From Bacillota bacterium (GTDB taxonomy: Bacteria; Bacillota; Clostridia; Clostridiales; Clostridiaceae), in NCBI GenBank assembly GCA_023417975.1, contig JAEZDX010000617.1, positions 1 to 8,494 of the forward strand: DNA of 8,494 bases. The letters run 5' to 3'. Positions 1 through 5,419 of this stretch are shown piece after piece (the first letter of the stretch is position 1; the number at the start of each line of letters is the position of its first letter). The position numbers and the translations under genes are program-made. A model generated the notes under the pieces. That model was not told where the DNA came from, made no database searches, and worked only from the letters and a program-made list of their open reading frames with translations.

Positions 1-2
1 CT

Positions 3-65
3 GAAAAAGAAGTAAAGCTGGACGAAAGCTTGATAGTTTTACAAATAGGTTCTATGGTGAGATAA
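3..65 (+). CDS. possible C-terminal tail of a gene entering from the left (unidentified)
   Basis: The frame starting at base 3 is open from the window edge to a TAA at 63-65 and reads 20 codons ending in ...LDESLIVLQIGSMVR, a reasonable mix of charged and hydrophobic residues for a protein end. No family is recognised and the piece is too short to prove coding. If it is real, the gene lies mostly outside the window and ends about 110 bases before the GIY-YIG gene. No terminator hairpin is visible after it. Confidence 0.25.
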   Translation, partial: EKEVKLDESLIVLQIGSMVR

Positions 66-164
66 AATAATTGCTATGGAGATACAATTGATATGGAAGT
101 ATAGGCTTTGTAGGTCTACGGAACGTGGATTATTTATTGAAGCATTAAGGTGTACAATATGGTT

Positions 165-170
165 GAGGTG
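165..170 (+). promoter_or_regulatory. ribosome binding site deciding the GIY-YIG start
   Basis: GAGGTG at 165-170 is 6 bases before the ATG at 177. This favours that ATG over the in-frame GTG at 150 or ATG at 159, both of which lie upstream of the site. Confidence 0.6.
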
Positions 171-176
171 AACACA

Positions 177-515
177 ATGGATATAAAACGAAAAAAAGAG
201 CTTTTGATAGACTATAAAAACAGACACCCTGAAATGGGTGTAATATCATACTGCTGTAAGGAAACCGGCGAAGTATTTTTAGGTATTTCTAATGATACAA
301 AAGCAGATTTCAACAGCATCAGTTTTAAATTGACAAATAACAGGCACCCTAATAAACCATTACAGGAGCTTTGGAACAAATATGGTCCGCGAAACTTTGA
401 GCATTCAGTTGTAAAAGTATTGAAATATGAGGAGCCGGTGGAAGATCATACAGCAAAATTAGAAAAATTAATAGAGCAGTGTTTAACAGCTGACCCTAAT
501 GCAAAGAGGATATGA
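177..515 (+). CDS. small GIY-YIG-family nuclease-like protein, possibly catalytically degenerate
   Basis: 112 residues with the ATG at 177 as start. The N-terminus (RKKELLIDYKNRHPEMGVI) and the middle (NNRHPNKPLQELWNKYG, then NFEHSVVKVL) resemble the short stand-alone GIY-YIG proteins found in Firmicutes, which keep a HPNKxLQxxW segment and a NFxxxVL strand. The two signature strands would be GVI (residues 21-23) and FLG (34-36), so the name-giving tyrosines are replaced by I and F. The position where relatives often carry the catalytic Arg, just before FKL, reads S. Canonical members cut DNA through these residues, so I infer weak or no nuclease activity. The gene seems monocistronic. Family assignment is fairly likely; function is unknown. 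Confidence 0.6.
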   Translation: MDIKRKKELLIDYKNRHPEMGVISYCCKETGEVFLGISNDTKADFNSISFKLTNNRHPNKPLQELWNKYGPRNFEHSVVKVLKYEEPVEDHTAKLEKLIEQCLTADPNAKRI

Positions 516-591
516 AAAACAGATAATATTAGCCTTTGGTCCTTCGGATGCAGAGAGACAGTATATAGCCGCTTTGAGACAGCTTCCGTGA
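499..591 (+). CDS. possible 30-codon ORF overlapping the GIY-YIG 3' end (unidentified)
   Basis: An ATG at 499 inside the end of the GIY-YIG gene opens another frame to a TGA at 589-591. The peptide contains ILAFGPSDAERQYIAALRQL, which looks protein-like and uses more GC-rich codons than nearby spacers. No Shine-Dalgarno site is visible and no family is recognised. It could be a small overlapping gene, the tail of a decayed gene, or chance. It ends about 25 bases before the inverted repeat that controls the next gene. Confidence 0.2.
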   Translation: MQRGYEKQIILAFGPSDAERQYIAALRQLP

Positions 592-615
592 AGATTGGTA
601 CAAATGATCGCTAGG

Positions 616-644
616 TTTCTGTAAGTATGCTATACTTACAGAAA
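616..644 (+). promoter_or_regulatory. 13-bp perfect inverted repeat over an extended -10 promoter (candidate autoregulatory operator)
   Basis: The left arm TTTCTGTAAGTAT (616-628) and right arm ATACTTACAGAAA (632-644) are exact reverse complements around GCT. Inside it TGCTATACT (628-636) fits an extended -10 (TGn then TATACT), which would place transcription start near 643, a few bases before the GGAGG at 646. No good -35 is visible, as expected for an extended -10 promoter. No T-run follows, so this is not a terminator. A dyad over the -10 of an HTH gene is a classic repressor site; autorepression is inferred. Confidence 0.7.
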
Positions 645-657
645 TGGAGGTGGAGGC

Positions 658-1236
658 ATGGATTGTGTAAAAATCGGAAAATTGATTGCAAAGCTGCGAA
701 AGGAAAAAAGTTTGACGCAAAAGAATATTGCGGATGCTTTGGGTATTCAAAGTAAAACCGTTTCTAAATGGGAATGCGGCTTAGGGTGTCCGGATTTGTC
801 GCTGTGGCCGGAGCTATCTGCTATTTTAGGCGTTGATATGAAGCAGATGATGGAAGGCGAGATTACTATAAATAAGCCTGACAGCGGCAATATTGACAAA
901 GTGCGCTTTTATGTTTGCCCTTCATGCGGAAATATTCTCATTAGTACAGGAAGTGCCTCTATCTTCTGCTGCGGCAGAAAATTGGAACGTGTCCTTCCGG
1001 TTGATGCACCTGACGCACCTAAAGTCACTGTTGAGGAAATAGATATTGATCATGTTGTCACCATTGACCACCCAATGACTAAAGAACACTATCTTTCTTT
1101 TGTGGCCTATGTTAAAAGCGACAGAATATTTTTGAACCGCCTGTATCCGGAACAAAGTCCAACATGCCGGTTCCCCATAACTGTCGGCGGCAAACTATAT
1201 GTCTATTGTATTAACCATGGTTTATTTGTATATTAA
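658..1236 (+). CDS. XRE-family HTH regulator fused to a desulfoferrodoxin-like iron domain
   Basis: 192 residues. Residues 7-61 form an XRE/Cro helix-turn-helix (LRKEKSLTQKNIADALGI, then SKTVSKWE). Residues 83-110 match a desulforedoxin-type centre: C87, C90 (CPSCGN) and C104-C105 (CCG). Residues 128-192 match the superoxide-reductase fold: H138-P-M...H144 and C184-I-N-H187-G-L-F, which in desulfoferrodoxin supply ligands of the SOR iron site. Desulfoferrodoxin/SOR reduces superoxide; attached to an HTH, the likely role is an iron-based redox sensor controlling transcription (inference). The usual first His ligand (EKHxP) seems replaced in LERVLPV. The start is set by GGAGGT at 646-651, 6 bases before the ATG. 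The gene stands alone between its operator and a terminator. Family call is firm; signal and targets are unknown. Confidence 0.88.
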   Translation: MDCVKIGKLIAKLRKEKSLTQKNIADALGIQSKTVSKWECGLGCPDLSLWPELSAILGVDMKQMMEGEITINKPDSGNIDKVRFYVCPSCGNILISTGSASIFCCGRKLERVLPVDAPDAPKVTVEEIDIDHVVTIDHPMTKEHYLSFVAYVKSDRIFLNRLYPEQSPTCRFPITVGGKLYVYCINHGLFVY

Positions 1237-1274
1237 GATAGAGCACAATAAGACTTTTAATTAAATAAGTATTG

Positions 1275-1316
1275 AAACCAACAGAGCAAAATATACAAGG
1301 GTTCTGTTGGTTTTTT
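1275..1316 (+). terminator. rho-independent terminator (possibly bidirectional), copy 1 of a 45-nt repeat
   Basis: AAACCAACAGA (1275-1285) pairs with TCTGTTGGTTT (1303-1313) across a 17-base loop, and a six-T run spans 1311-1316. It ends the HTH-desulfoferrodoxin transcript. The converging minus-strand gene ends at 1331, and on that strand the stem is followed only by TTT then CAATAC, so termination there would be weaker. The surrounding 45 bases recur at 3111-3155. Confidence 0.85.
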
Positions 1317-1330
1317 AATAGTTGTGGCGC

Positions 1331-1795
1331 TTATTTTACTACAATAGGAACAAATATATCGGTTAAATGATAACCCATTTTCTCCTTGAAAATTTTTGGC
1401 GTAGTTACATGGCTCATTTCATAACGTTCAACTGGGTAGTTTTCGTTTGTTGACAATTCGAAACACTTACTATCAGTTACCCATTTACGTATAAATTCTT
1501 TTGTTTCATTAGAATCATCCTCTGAGTCTTTCGAAATCCCTACTGCATACAGTCCACCTGGGAAATCGGTCAGCTCATAACCCCCAGTGTCTGTATGTCC
1601 TTCCGGAATGGCAAAAATCCATTCCATATAATTTTTCTTTGCGTTGAACCACATAAAATCACGAGGAGTAATGTAATGTTTGGCATCAATGCTTGACCAC
1701 CACTTATCAAACGCCTCAAGTTCTTCCATTGTAGTAATGCTGCCTGAACTCACCACTTTTAGTGGTGGAATGTTGATTACTTTAATGTCTTGCAT
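1331..1795 (-). CDS. stand-alone GyrI-like small-molecule-binding protein (AraC/MerR effector-binding fold)
   Basis: 154 residues with no DNA-binding domain. The opening IPPLKVVSSGSITTMEE, the central EWIFAIPEG and GGLYAV strands and the closing YHLTDIFVPIV are typical of the GyrI-like/AraC_E_bind fold, which binds drugs or other small amphipathic ligands in MerR and AraC regulators and also occurs alone. The start is the ATG whose codon ends at 1795, preceded on the minus strand by AAAGGAGGATA, with GGAGG at 1805-1809 and 9 bases of spacing. It is divergent from a merR gene that carries the same fold at its C-terminus, so a ligand shared with that regulator is plausible, for example as a buffer or second sensor (inference). 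A palindrome at 1820-1836 lies just upstream of its ribosome binding site. Confidence 0.8.
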   Translation of the reverse strand: MQDIKVINIPPLKVVSSGSITTMEELEAFDKWWSSIDAKHYITPRDFMWFNAKKNYMEWIFAIPEGHTDTGGYELTDFPGGLYAVGISKDSEDDSNETKEFIRKWVTDSKCFELSTNENYPVERYEMSHVTTPKIFKEKMGYHLTDIFVPIVVK

Positions 1796-1819
1796 TTCTA
1801 ATATCCTCCTTTAGGTTTA

Positions 1820-1836
1820 ATTTACATAATGTAAAT
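1820..1836. promoter_or_regulatory. 8-bp inverted repeat upstream of the GyrI-like gene (candidate operator)
   Basis: ATTTACAT (1820-1827) and ATGTAAAT (1829-1836) are perfect reverse complements around one A. The site lies about 25 bases upstream of the minus-strand start, where a promoter or leader is expected, and it shares the GTAAAT half-site with the palindrome at 1972-1981. No T-run follows. Which protein binds is unknown; the neighbouring MerR protein is a candidate. Confidence 0.45.
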
Positions 1837-1946
1837 AATCTTTGTATGCTGCTTAATACCAATCTGGCTTAATTTATAAGTTAATTGTACTTTATCTACC
1901 ATATTGTTACAAACGTTTTTGCTTTTAACACCGCATTATTCAATAG

Positions 1947-1987
1947 AAATTTTACGCTGATGAATTAGCATGTAAATTTACGTTGAT
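1947..1987 (+). promoter_or_regulatory. direct repeat and GTAAATTTAC palindrome at the merR-side promoter
   Basis: TTTACGCTGAT (1951-1961) and TTTACGTTGAT (1977-1987) differ at one base and start 26 bases apart. The second overlaps the -35 box at 1983. A perfect 10-bp palindrome, GTAAATTTAC, spans 1972-1981. Repeats touching a -35 are typical of regulator sites; no specific regulator can be assigned. Confidence 0.35.
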
Positions 1988-2011
1988 ATTTCTCAACAGA
2001 ATTCATATAAT
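1983..2011 (+). promoter_or_regulatory. near-consensus sigma-A promoter: TTGATA, 17 bp, TATAAT
   Basis: TTGATA at 1983-1988 and TATAAT at 2006-2011 are separated by exactly 17 bases. Transcription should start near 2018 and run through the 21-codon ORF at 2034, the nuclease remnant and into merR at 2252. No terminator is visible between them, so this is the best candidate for the merR promoter. Confidence 0.75.
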
Positions 2012-2033
2012 ATTGCAAAAGGGGATGGTTTCT

Positions 2034-2099
2034 ATGCTGAATATTAAGCCGCTTTCTGCTGAAGAAATAGAAGCTACATTGGGATTACAAGATGTATAA
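2034..2099 (+). CDS. 21-codon ORF at the head of the merR transcript (leader peptide or truncated gene start)
   Basis: The ATG at 2034 follows AAAAGGGG (2017-2024) with 9 bases of spacing, just downstream of a strong promoter, so translation is likely. The peptide begins MLNIKPLSAEEIEATLGL and stops at TAA 2097-2099. It looks like the N-terminus of a longer protein cut short, because the following DNA matches the nuclease C-terminus instead. The sequence ATGTATAA lets the next ATG (2092) overlap this stop. A leader-peptide role is possible; no family is recognised. Confidence 0.4.
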   Translation: MLNIKPLSAEEIEATLGLQDV

Positions 2100-2223
2100 T
2101 TGTTTAGGGCAGCATAAGGAATACTCTATTGAGATAAGAAAACTTTCTGTAGAAGCTATAGAGGTTATTGCAACTGATATATTTGAAATTGAGAAGGTAG
2201 AGGACTTGGAAAGTTACTTTTAA
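2092..2223 (+). pseudogene. remnant of an Rpn/YhgA-like nuclease C-terminus
   Basis: The frame opening at ATG 2092 encodes 43 residues. From about 2122 it matches the last 34 residues of the nuclease at 5420-6304: IEIRKLS, then VIATDIFEIEKVEDLE and a final YF, ending at the same stop. At the DNA level 2173-2213 is identical to 6254-6294 (41 bases). The catalytic N-terminal domain is missing, so only a tail is left. Homology stops at the stop codon, since the downstream DNA differs from that after 6304. The fragment now lies in the leader of merR. Confidence 0.8.
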
Positions 2224-2251
2224 AAGGTAAAGCTTGGGAGGTTAGCATAAA

Positions 2252-3064
2252 ATGGGGGATAATAATAAATATAAGACAGGACAGCTGTTGGAGATACTTG
2301 GGCTGTCCCGGGATGCACTAAGGTATTATGAGGAGAAAGGGATTATAAAGCCTGACCAAAAAGAAGAAAATAATTATAGAGAATTTGATTTTTATGACAT
2401 TTACACATTGATGGTTACAAACTTTTATAAAAAAAGAAATTTATCCATTAAAGAAGTTAAAAAGCTGCAGGTAGGAAGCGAAATAGATGAATTGGAAGCC
2501 TTATTGGGGGACAAAGCCAGGGATTTAGAAATAAGCATAAGAAATCAGGAATACATGCTTGGAAAAATTAATGAAACAAAAGAATTTTGTAAGGAAGTAA
2601 AAAAGCATTTAAATAAGTATTCACTTAGAGAATTACCAACCTATGAAATAAAAGGAGAGATATCGGACTTTAATTCTTTTCAGGAATATCCGGTTATACT
2701 GGAAAATATGGATTTACATAAGGAAGATATTTTGTCTAAAATCATGAGAAAGCTTACTTTTGATGAAAAGGGATTTATAGATACAAAAATGTATATTGTA
2801 GAGAAGATTGAAAGTGACAAAAAGGAAAAGAATAAAGCTTATTTGGATTACAACACCTGTATTTATACTATTATTGAGGATGGAAGATATCTAAATGGAG
2901 CTGAGGATATCAAATACAAAGCTTTCAGTTCAGGCATAGAATGGGCCAAGAAGCAAGGATTAAAGCTGGAAGGGGTTGCTTTTGCAAATACCCGCCTAAT
3001 TACCTACAGCCATAATAAGGAACGAGTATTTCTGGAAGTATTTATTCCTGTCAAAAGAAATTAG
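2252..3064 (+). CDS. MerR-family transcriptional regulator with C-terminal GyrI-like effector domain
   Basis: 270 residues. Residues 6-75 form the MerR winged helix: KTGQLLEILGLSRDALRYYEEKGIIKP, then NYREFDFYDIYTL. Residues 76-120 look like the long dimerising helix (ELEALLGDKARDLEISIRNQ...). From about 125 to 268 the pattern fits a GyrI-like ligand-binding domain (PTYEIKG at the start, EVFIPVK at the end), as in BmrR/TipA-type regulators. Such proteins twist promoters with 19-20 bp spacers to activate genes when a drug-like ligand binds. The start ATG at 2252 follows GGGAGG (2236-2241) with 10 bases of spacing. A promoter with exactly a 19-bp spacer lies 19 bases after the stop, ahead of the CPBP protease gene, making that gene the likely target (inference). 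Expression probably comes from the promoter at 1983-2011. Confidence 0.88.
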   Translation: MGDNNKYKTGQLLEILGLSRDALRYYEEKGIIKPDQKEENNYREFDFYDIYTLMVTNFYKKRNLSIKEVKKLQVGSEIDELEALLGDKARDLEISIRNQEYMLGKINETKEFCKEVKKHLNKYSLRELPTYEIKGEISDFNSFQEYPVILENMDLHKEDILSKIMRKLTFDEKGFIDTKMYIVEKIESDKKEKNKAYLDYNTCIYTIIEDGRYLNGAEDIKYKAFSSGIEWAKKQGLKLEGVAFANTRLITYSHNKERVFLEVFIPVKRN

Positions 3065-3082
3065 AATATTTTAATATGAGTG

Positions 3083-3113
3083 TTGACCTGGGTGCAGCAC
3101 CATAGTTTATATT
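3083..3113 (+). promoter_or_regulatory. MerR-type promoter with 19-bp spacer and central dyad
   Basis: TTGACC (3083-3088) and TATATT (3108-3113) are separated by 19 bases, longer than the usual 17, as in MerR-activated promoters such as those of SoxR, BmrR and the metal regulators. The spacer holds the dyad GGTGC-A-GCACC (3091-3101), and the outer parts are partly symmetric (ACCTGGGTGC against GCACCATAGT). It lies between merR and the CPBP protease gene, so MerR control of the protease is the natural reading. The start site would be near 3120. Confidence 0.65.
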
Positions 3114-3114
3114 G

Positions 3115-3155
3115 AAACCAACAGAGCAAAATATACAAACGTTCTGTTGGTTTTT
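3115..3155 (+). terminator. rho-independent terminator after merR, copy 2 of the 45-nt repeat
   Basis: AAACCAACAGA (3115-3125) pairs with TCTGTTGGTTT (3143-3153) and a five-T run ends at 3155. The 45 bases from 3111 match 1271-1315 except at two loop positions (AC instead of GG). It begins two bases after the -10 box of the promoter at 3083-3113. Transcripts starting near 3120 would lack about half of the left arm and could escape, while read-through from merR would form the full hairpin. Confidence 0.75.
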
Positions 3156-3186
3156 ATTTGCATATAAATTTAAGGAGGTTTTTCTA

Positions 3187-3975
3187 GTGAGAAAGCTATT
3201 AAAACGATATGTTTTTTGGACATATGGTGTATTTTATTGTTTTATTATTGCAATTGGCATAACCCAATTTGTTTTAAAAGCCAAAACACTGGCCGAAGTG
3301 CTGCAAGTAATATCGGCATGGACTGCTACATTTGTCTTTATAGTGATGTTCCGCAAAATCTACCCAAAGGATAATCCGATACAATATATAAAAAGACAAT
3401 TTAGTGAGAGGATAAAGATTTCAACTGTATTAAACATAATCCTACTTCAATTTTTAATTTTTCTAGGTTGTATATTATTTTCAAGTTATACAAGGAATGT
3501 TTCCATAAAATCCTTGACGGTAACTTCATGGATAACATGGCTCATGACCTTCGGAAATAATTTAATTAGAGGACCGCTTGGAGAAGAAATTGGCTGGAGA
3601 GGCTTTGTATTGAATGAATTGCAGAAAAAAATCAGTCCATTAAAATCCGCAATTATAGTTGGATTTGCTTGGGGATTTTGGCATACTCCATTATGGTTTG
3701 TATCAGGGTATTCAGGAATACAATTGCTTGAATATATTGCTTGCTTTTTAATTTACATCATTGCGGCATCAGTTATTATTACCGCATTTTATAACTTGAA
3801 CCATAACCTGTTAATACCCATTATGATTCATCAATTATTCAATTACTTTCTTGCTATGCAGACCGGTGATGCACTGCAAAATCTAATGGTTACATGTTTA
3901 TTATACTTAATTACCGCAGTAGTTTTTGTTATGATAAATTATAAAAAGTGCTTATATGGTAAAAACTTGGCTTGA
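3187..3975 (+). CDS. CPBP-family intramembrane metalloprotease (CAAX protease/bacteriocin-processing type)
   Basis: 262 residues from a GTG start at 3187, chosen because AAGGAGG (3172-3178) lies 8 bases upstream; a longer reading from 3112 would begin inside the terminator stem. The protein is strongly hydrophobic, with an estimated six to eight membrane helices. The CPBP (Abi) motifs are all present: E133-E134-IGW-R138 (EExxxR), WGFWH ending at H166 (FxxxH-like) and H215QLFN219 (HxxxN). These Glu and His residues form the metal site of the Rce1-like fold. Members cleave peptides in the membrane, process or give immunity to bacteriocins, or act as scaffolds; which applies here cannot be told. 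Its promoter has the MerR-type spacer and merR lies just upstream, so drug- or peptide-induced expression is likely. No clear terminator is seen before the converging hydrolase gene. Confidence 0.85.
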   Translation: MRKLLKRYVFWTYGVFYCFIIAIGITQFVLKAKTLAEVLQVISAWTATFVFIVMFRKIYPKDNPIQYIKRQFSERIKISTVLNIILLQFLIFLGCILFSSYTRNVSIKSLTVTSWITWLMTFGNNLIRGPLGEEIGWRGFVLNELQKKISPLKSAIIVGFAWGFWHTPLWFVSGYSGIQLLEYIACFLIYIIAASVIITAFYNLNHNLLIPIMIHQLFNYFLAMQTGDALQNLMVTCLLYLITAVVFVMINYKKCLYGKNLA

Positions 3976-4109
3976 TCATTTTTATTATAGGCTATGGTTA
4001 ATAACAGTGTTGATAATATGATAATTTTTTGGGTTCAGTTCATTTTAAGCTTCCCTTAATTCACATTTTATAAAAGATGTACAGTAACTATCTATATTAA
4101 GAATCTCTT

Positions 4110-5126
4110 TTAGAATATCTTCTTTAAAGCACCTAACTTTTTACCATAAATTAATGAAGCAATCTCTCTGCTTATATATGTACCACCAGCCCCTGACAAT
4201 GGAAGGAAACGATAATTTACTAAATCATTGCTTAATACAACAATGGTAATATCGTCATCAATATATTTCTCAAAATGAGAAGTGTAACCATTTGGCATTG
4301 ATCCACCATGACATATACTTTTACAGTCAAAATGGTTTTTTACAAGCAATCCATATCCATATTTTACATACTTACCGTCATAGTGAGGCTTTTGCATTTC
4401 CTTTACTATTTGGGTTTTCAATAGTTTGCCATCCTGAATGGCTCTATCAAGCAAATAAAAATCACCAACAGTTGATACAATATCACCACAAGCAAAGAAC
4501 ATGGATGGGTCCATATAGAACCCTCTTTTACCATTAATATAATTAGTGGCTACATTTTTTTGTTCTTCATCAATAAAACCTGAATTATTCATTTTAGCAG
4601 GAGTAAATATATAACTTTTAACATATTGGTGATAAGTCATTCCAGAAACCATTTCAATTATCAAGCCAAGAATAAGATAATTAGTATTATTGTAGGACCA
4701 TTTCTCACCAGCCGGGAATATCAATTTATAACCTTTTACAATTTGTAGTATTTCTTGGGGTGTATGATGTTGTCCCCAGTTTATTTGTTTTTTTAGCATT
4801 AAGTAGTTAGGTATTCCAGAAGTATGAGTTAGAAGATGATGAATTGTAATTCCATGACCTTTGTACAAGTCTGGAAAATAATTTTCAATATTCTGCTTCG
4901 ATGAAAGCATACCTTTTTCTGATAACTGCATAATACATAATGCAGTTATTGACTTTGTCATAGAGCCAATCATGAATTTTGTTTCAGGTGTATTTTTTAT
5001 TCCTTTTTCCTTATTTGAGTATCCATATGATTCCTTAAATATAATTTCATTATTTTTTGATAACAATACACTTCCACTAAATTTTTTTTGTTTTTTAAAG
5101 TATTCCTTTAAATTAATATTCATCAT
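4110..5126 (-). CDS. serine hydrolase of the beta-lactamase/class C penicillin-binding family
   Basis: 338 residues. The catalytic triad motifs are S55-M-T-K58 (SxxK), Y145-N-N147 (YxN) and H273-G-G (the HxG variant of KTG), spaced as in class C beta-lactamase-like proteins (COG1680 type). Other conserved features are HHLLTHTSGIPNY around residue 97 and the FPAGEKWSYNN approach to the YxN motif. No signal peptide or membrane anchor is visible (it starts MMNINLKEYFKKQKK), so it is probably cytoplasmic, acting as an esterase, D-amino-peptide hydrolase or similar rather than a secreted beta-lactamase. GGAGG occupies 5133-5137; the ATG ending at 5132 touches it, so the ATG ending at 5126 (6 bases of spacing) is the better start, and the next one (5123) is also possible. 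It is transcribed towards the CPBP gene and divergently from the nuclease gene. Confidence 0.85.
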   Translation of the reverse strand: MMNINLKEYFKKQKKFSGSVLLSKNNEIIFKESYGYSNKEKGIKNTPETKFMIGSMTKSITALCIMQLSEKGMLSSKQNIENYFPDLYKGHGITIHHLLTHTSGIPNYLMLKKQINWGQHHTPQEILQIVKGYKLIFPAGEKWSYNNTNYLILGLIIEMVSGMTYHQYVKSYIFTPAKMNNSGFIDEEQKNVATNYINGKRGFYMDPSMFFACGDIVSTVGDFYLLDRAIQDGKLLKTQIVKEMQKPHYDGKYVKYGYGLLVKNHFDCKSICHGGSMPNGYTSHFEKYIDDDITIVVLSNDLVNYRFLPLSGAGGTYISREIASLIYGKKLGALKKIF

Positions 5127-5319
5127 TGGCATCCTCCAATAACTTGTCCATATTTTATATAATCACTATTACCCAGTTGGCTGTATTTTACTATTGTGAC
5201 TGTACTCAATTATATAACAGAATAGTGTAATTATTCAAATATTTATCATAGTTATATATAAATTGCTTCCCCAATTTTAAAATAACTTCTATCAGCCCAG
5301 CTATAAAATGCAGCAAGAC

Positions 5320-5343
5320 TCCTATTTTATTAGCAAAATAGGA
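5320..5343. repeat. 9-bp inverted repeat in the hydrolase/nuclease divergent spacer
   Basis: TCCTATTTT (5320-5328) and AAAATAGGA (5335-5343) are perfect complements around ATTAGC. Neither strand has a T-run after the stem, so it is not a typical terminator. It lies between divergent genes (spacer 5127-5419), so an operator or an mRNA hairpin is possible. The rest of this spacer is very AT-rich and no convincing promoter pair could be fixed for either gene. Confidence 0.4.
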
Positions 5344-5419
5344 ACAAATGTGCGTATATATTGATTGAATTTGGGAATAATAGCTAATAGAGAAATTATT
5401 GTGGAAAGTAGTGACGTAC

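Noticed and set aside
529..750. Minus-strand ORF of 73 codons
   Set aside because: It crosses the palindromic promoter and the 5' end of the well-supported HTH gene, has no recognised family and no good ribosome binding site.
922..1155. Minus-strand ORF inside the HTH-desulfoferrodoxin gene
   Set aside because: It is antisense to conserved Cys/His motifs; its composition is that of a shadow frame.
3112..3186. A 25-residue longer N-terminus for the CPBP protease from an ATT/TTG-type start near 3112
   Set aside because: It would begin inside the -10 box and read through the terminator stem. AAGGAGG with the GTG at 3187 and the following membrane helix give a clear start.
4292..4537. Plus-strand ORF of 81 codons inside the serine hydrolase gene
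   Set aside because: Rich in His, Gln and Tyr as expected for an antisense shadow, and it overlaps the HGG motif region of the real gene.
5310..5400. Possible minus-strand GyrI-like tail (TFVPILLIK) before the nuclease gene
   Set aside because: Only a few residues resemble the FVPIVV end of the gene at 1331, and the region upstream in that frame shows no further similarity. Likely chance in AT-rich DNA.
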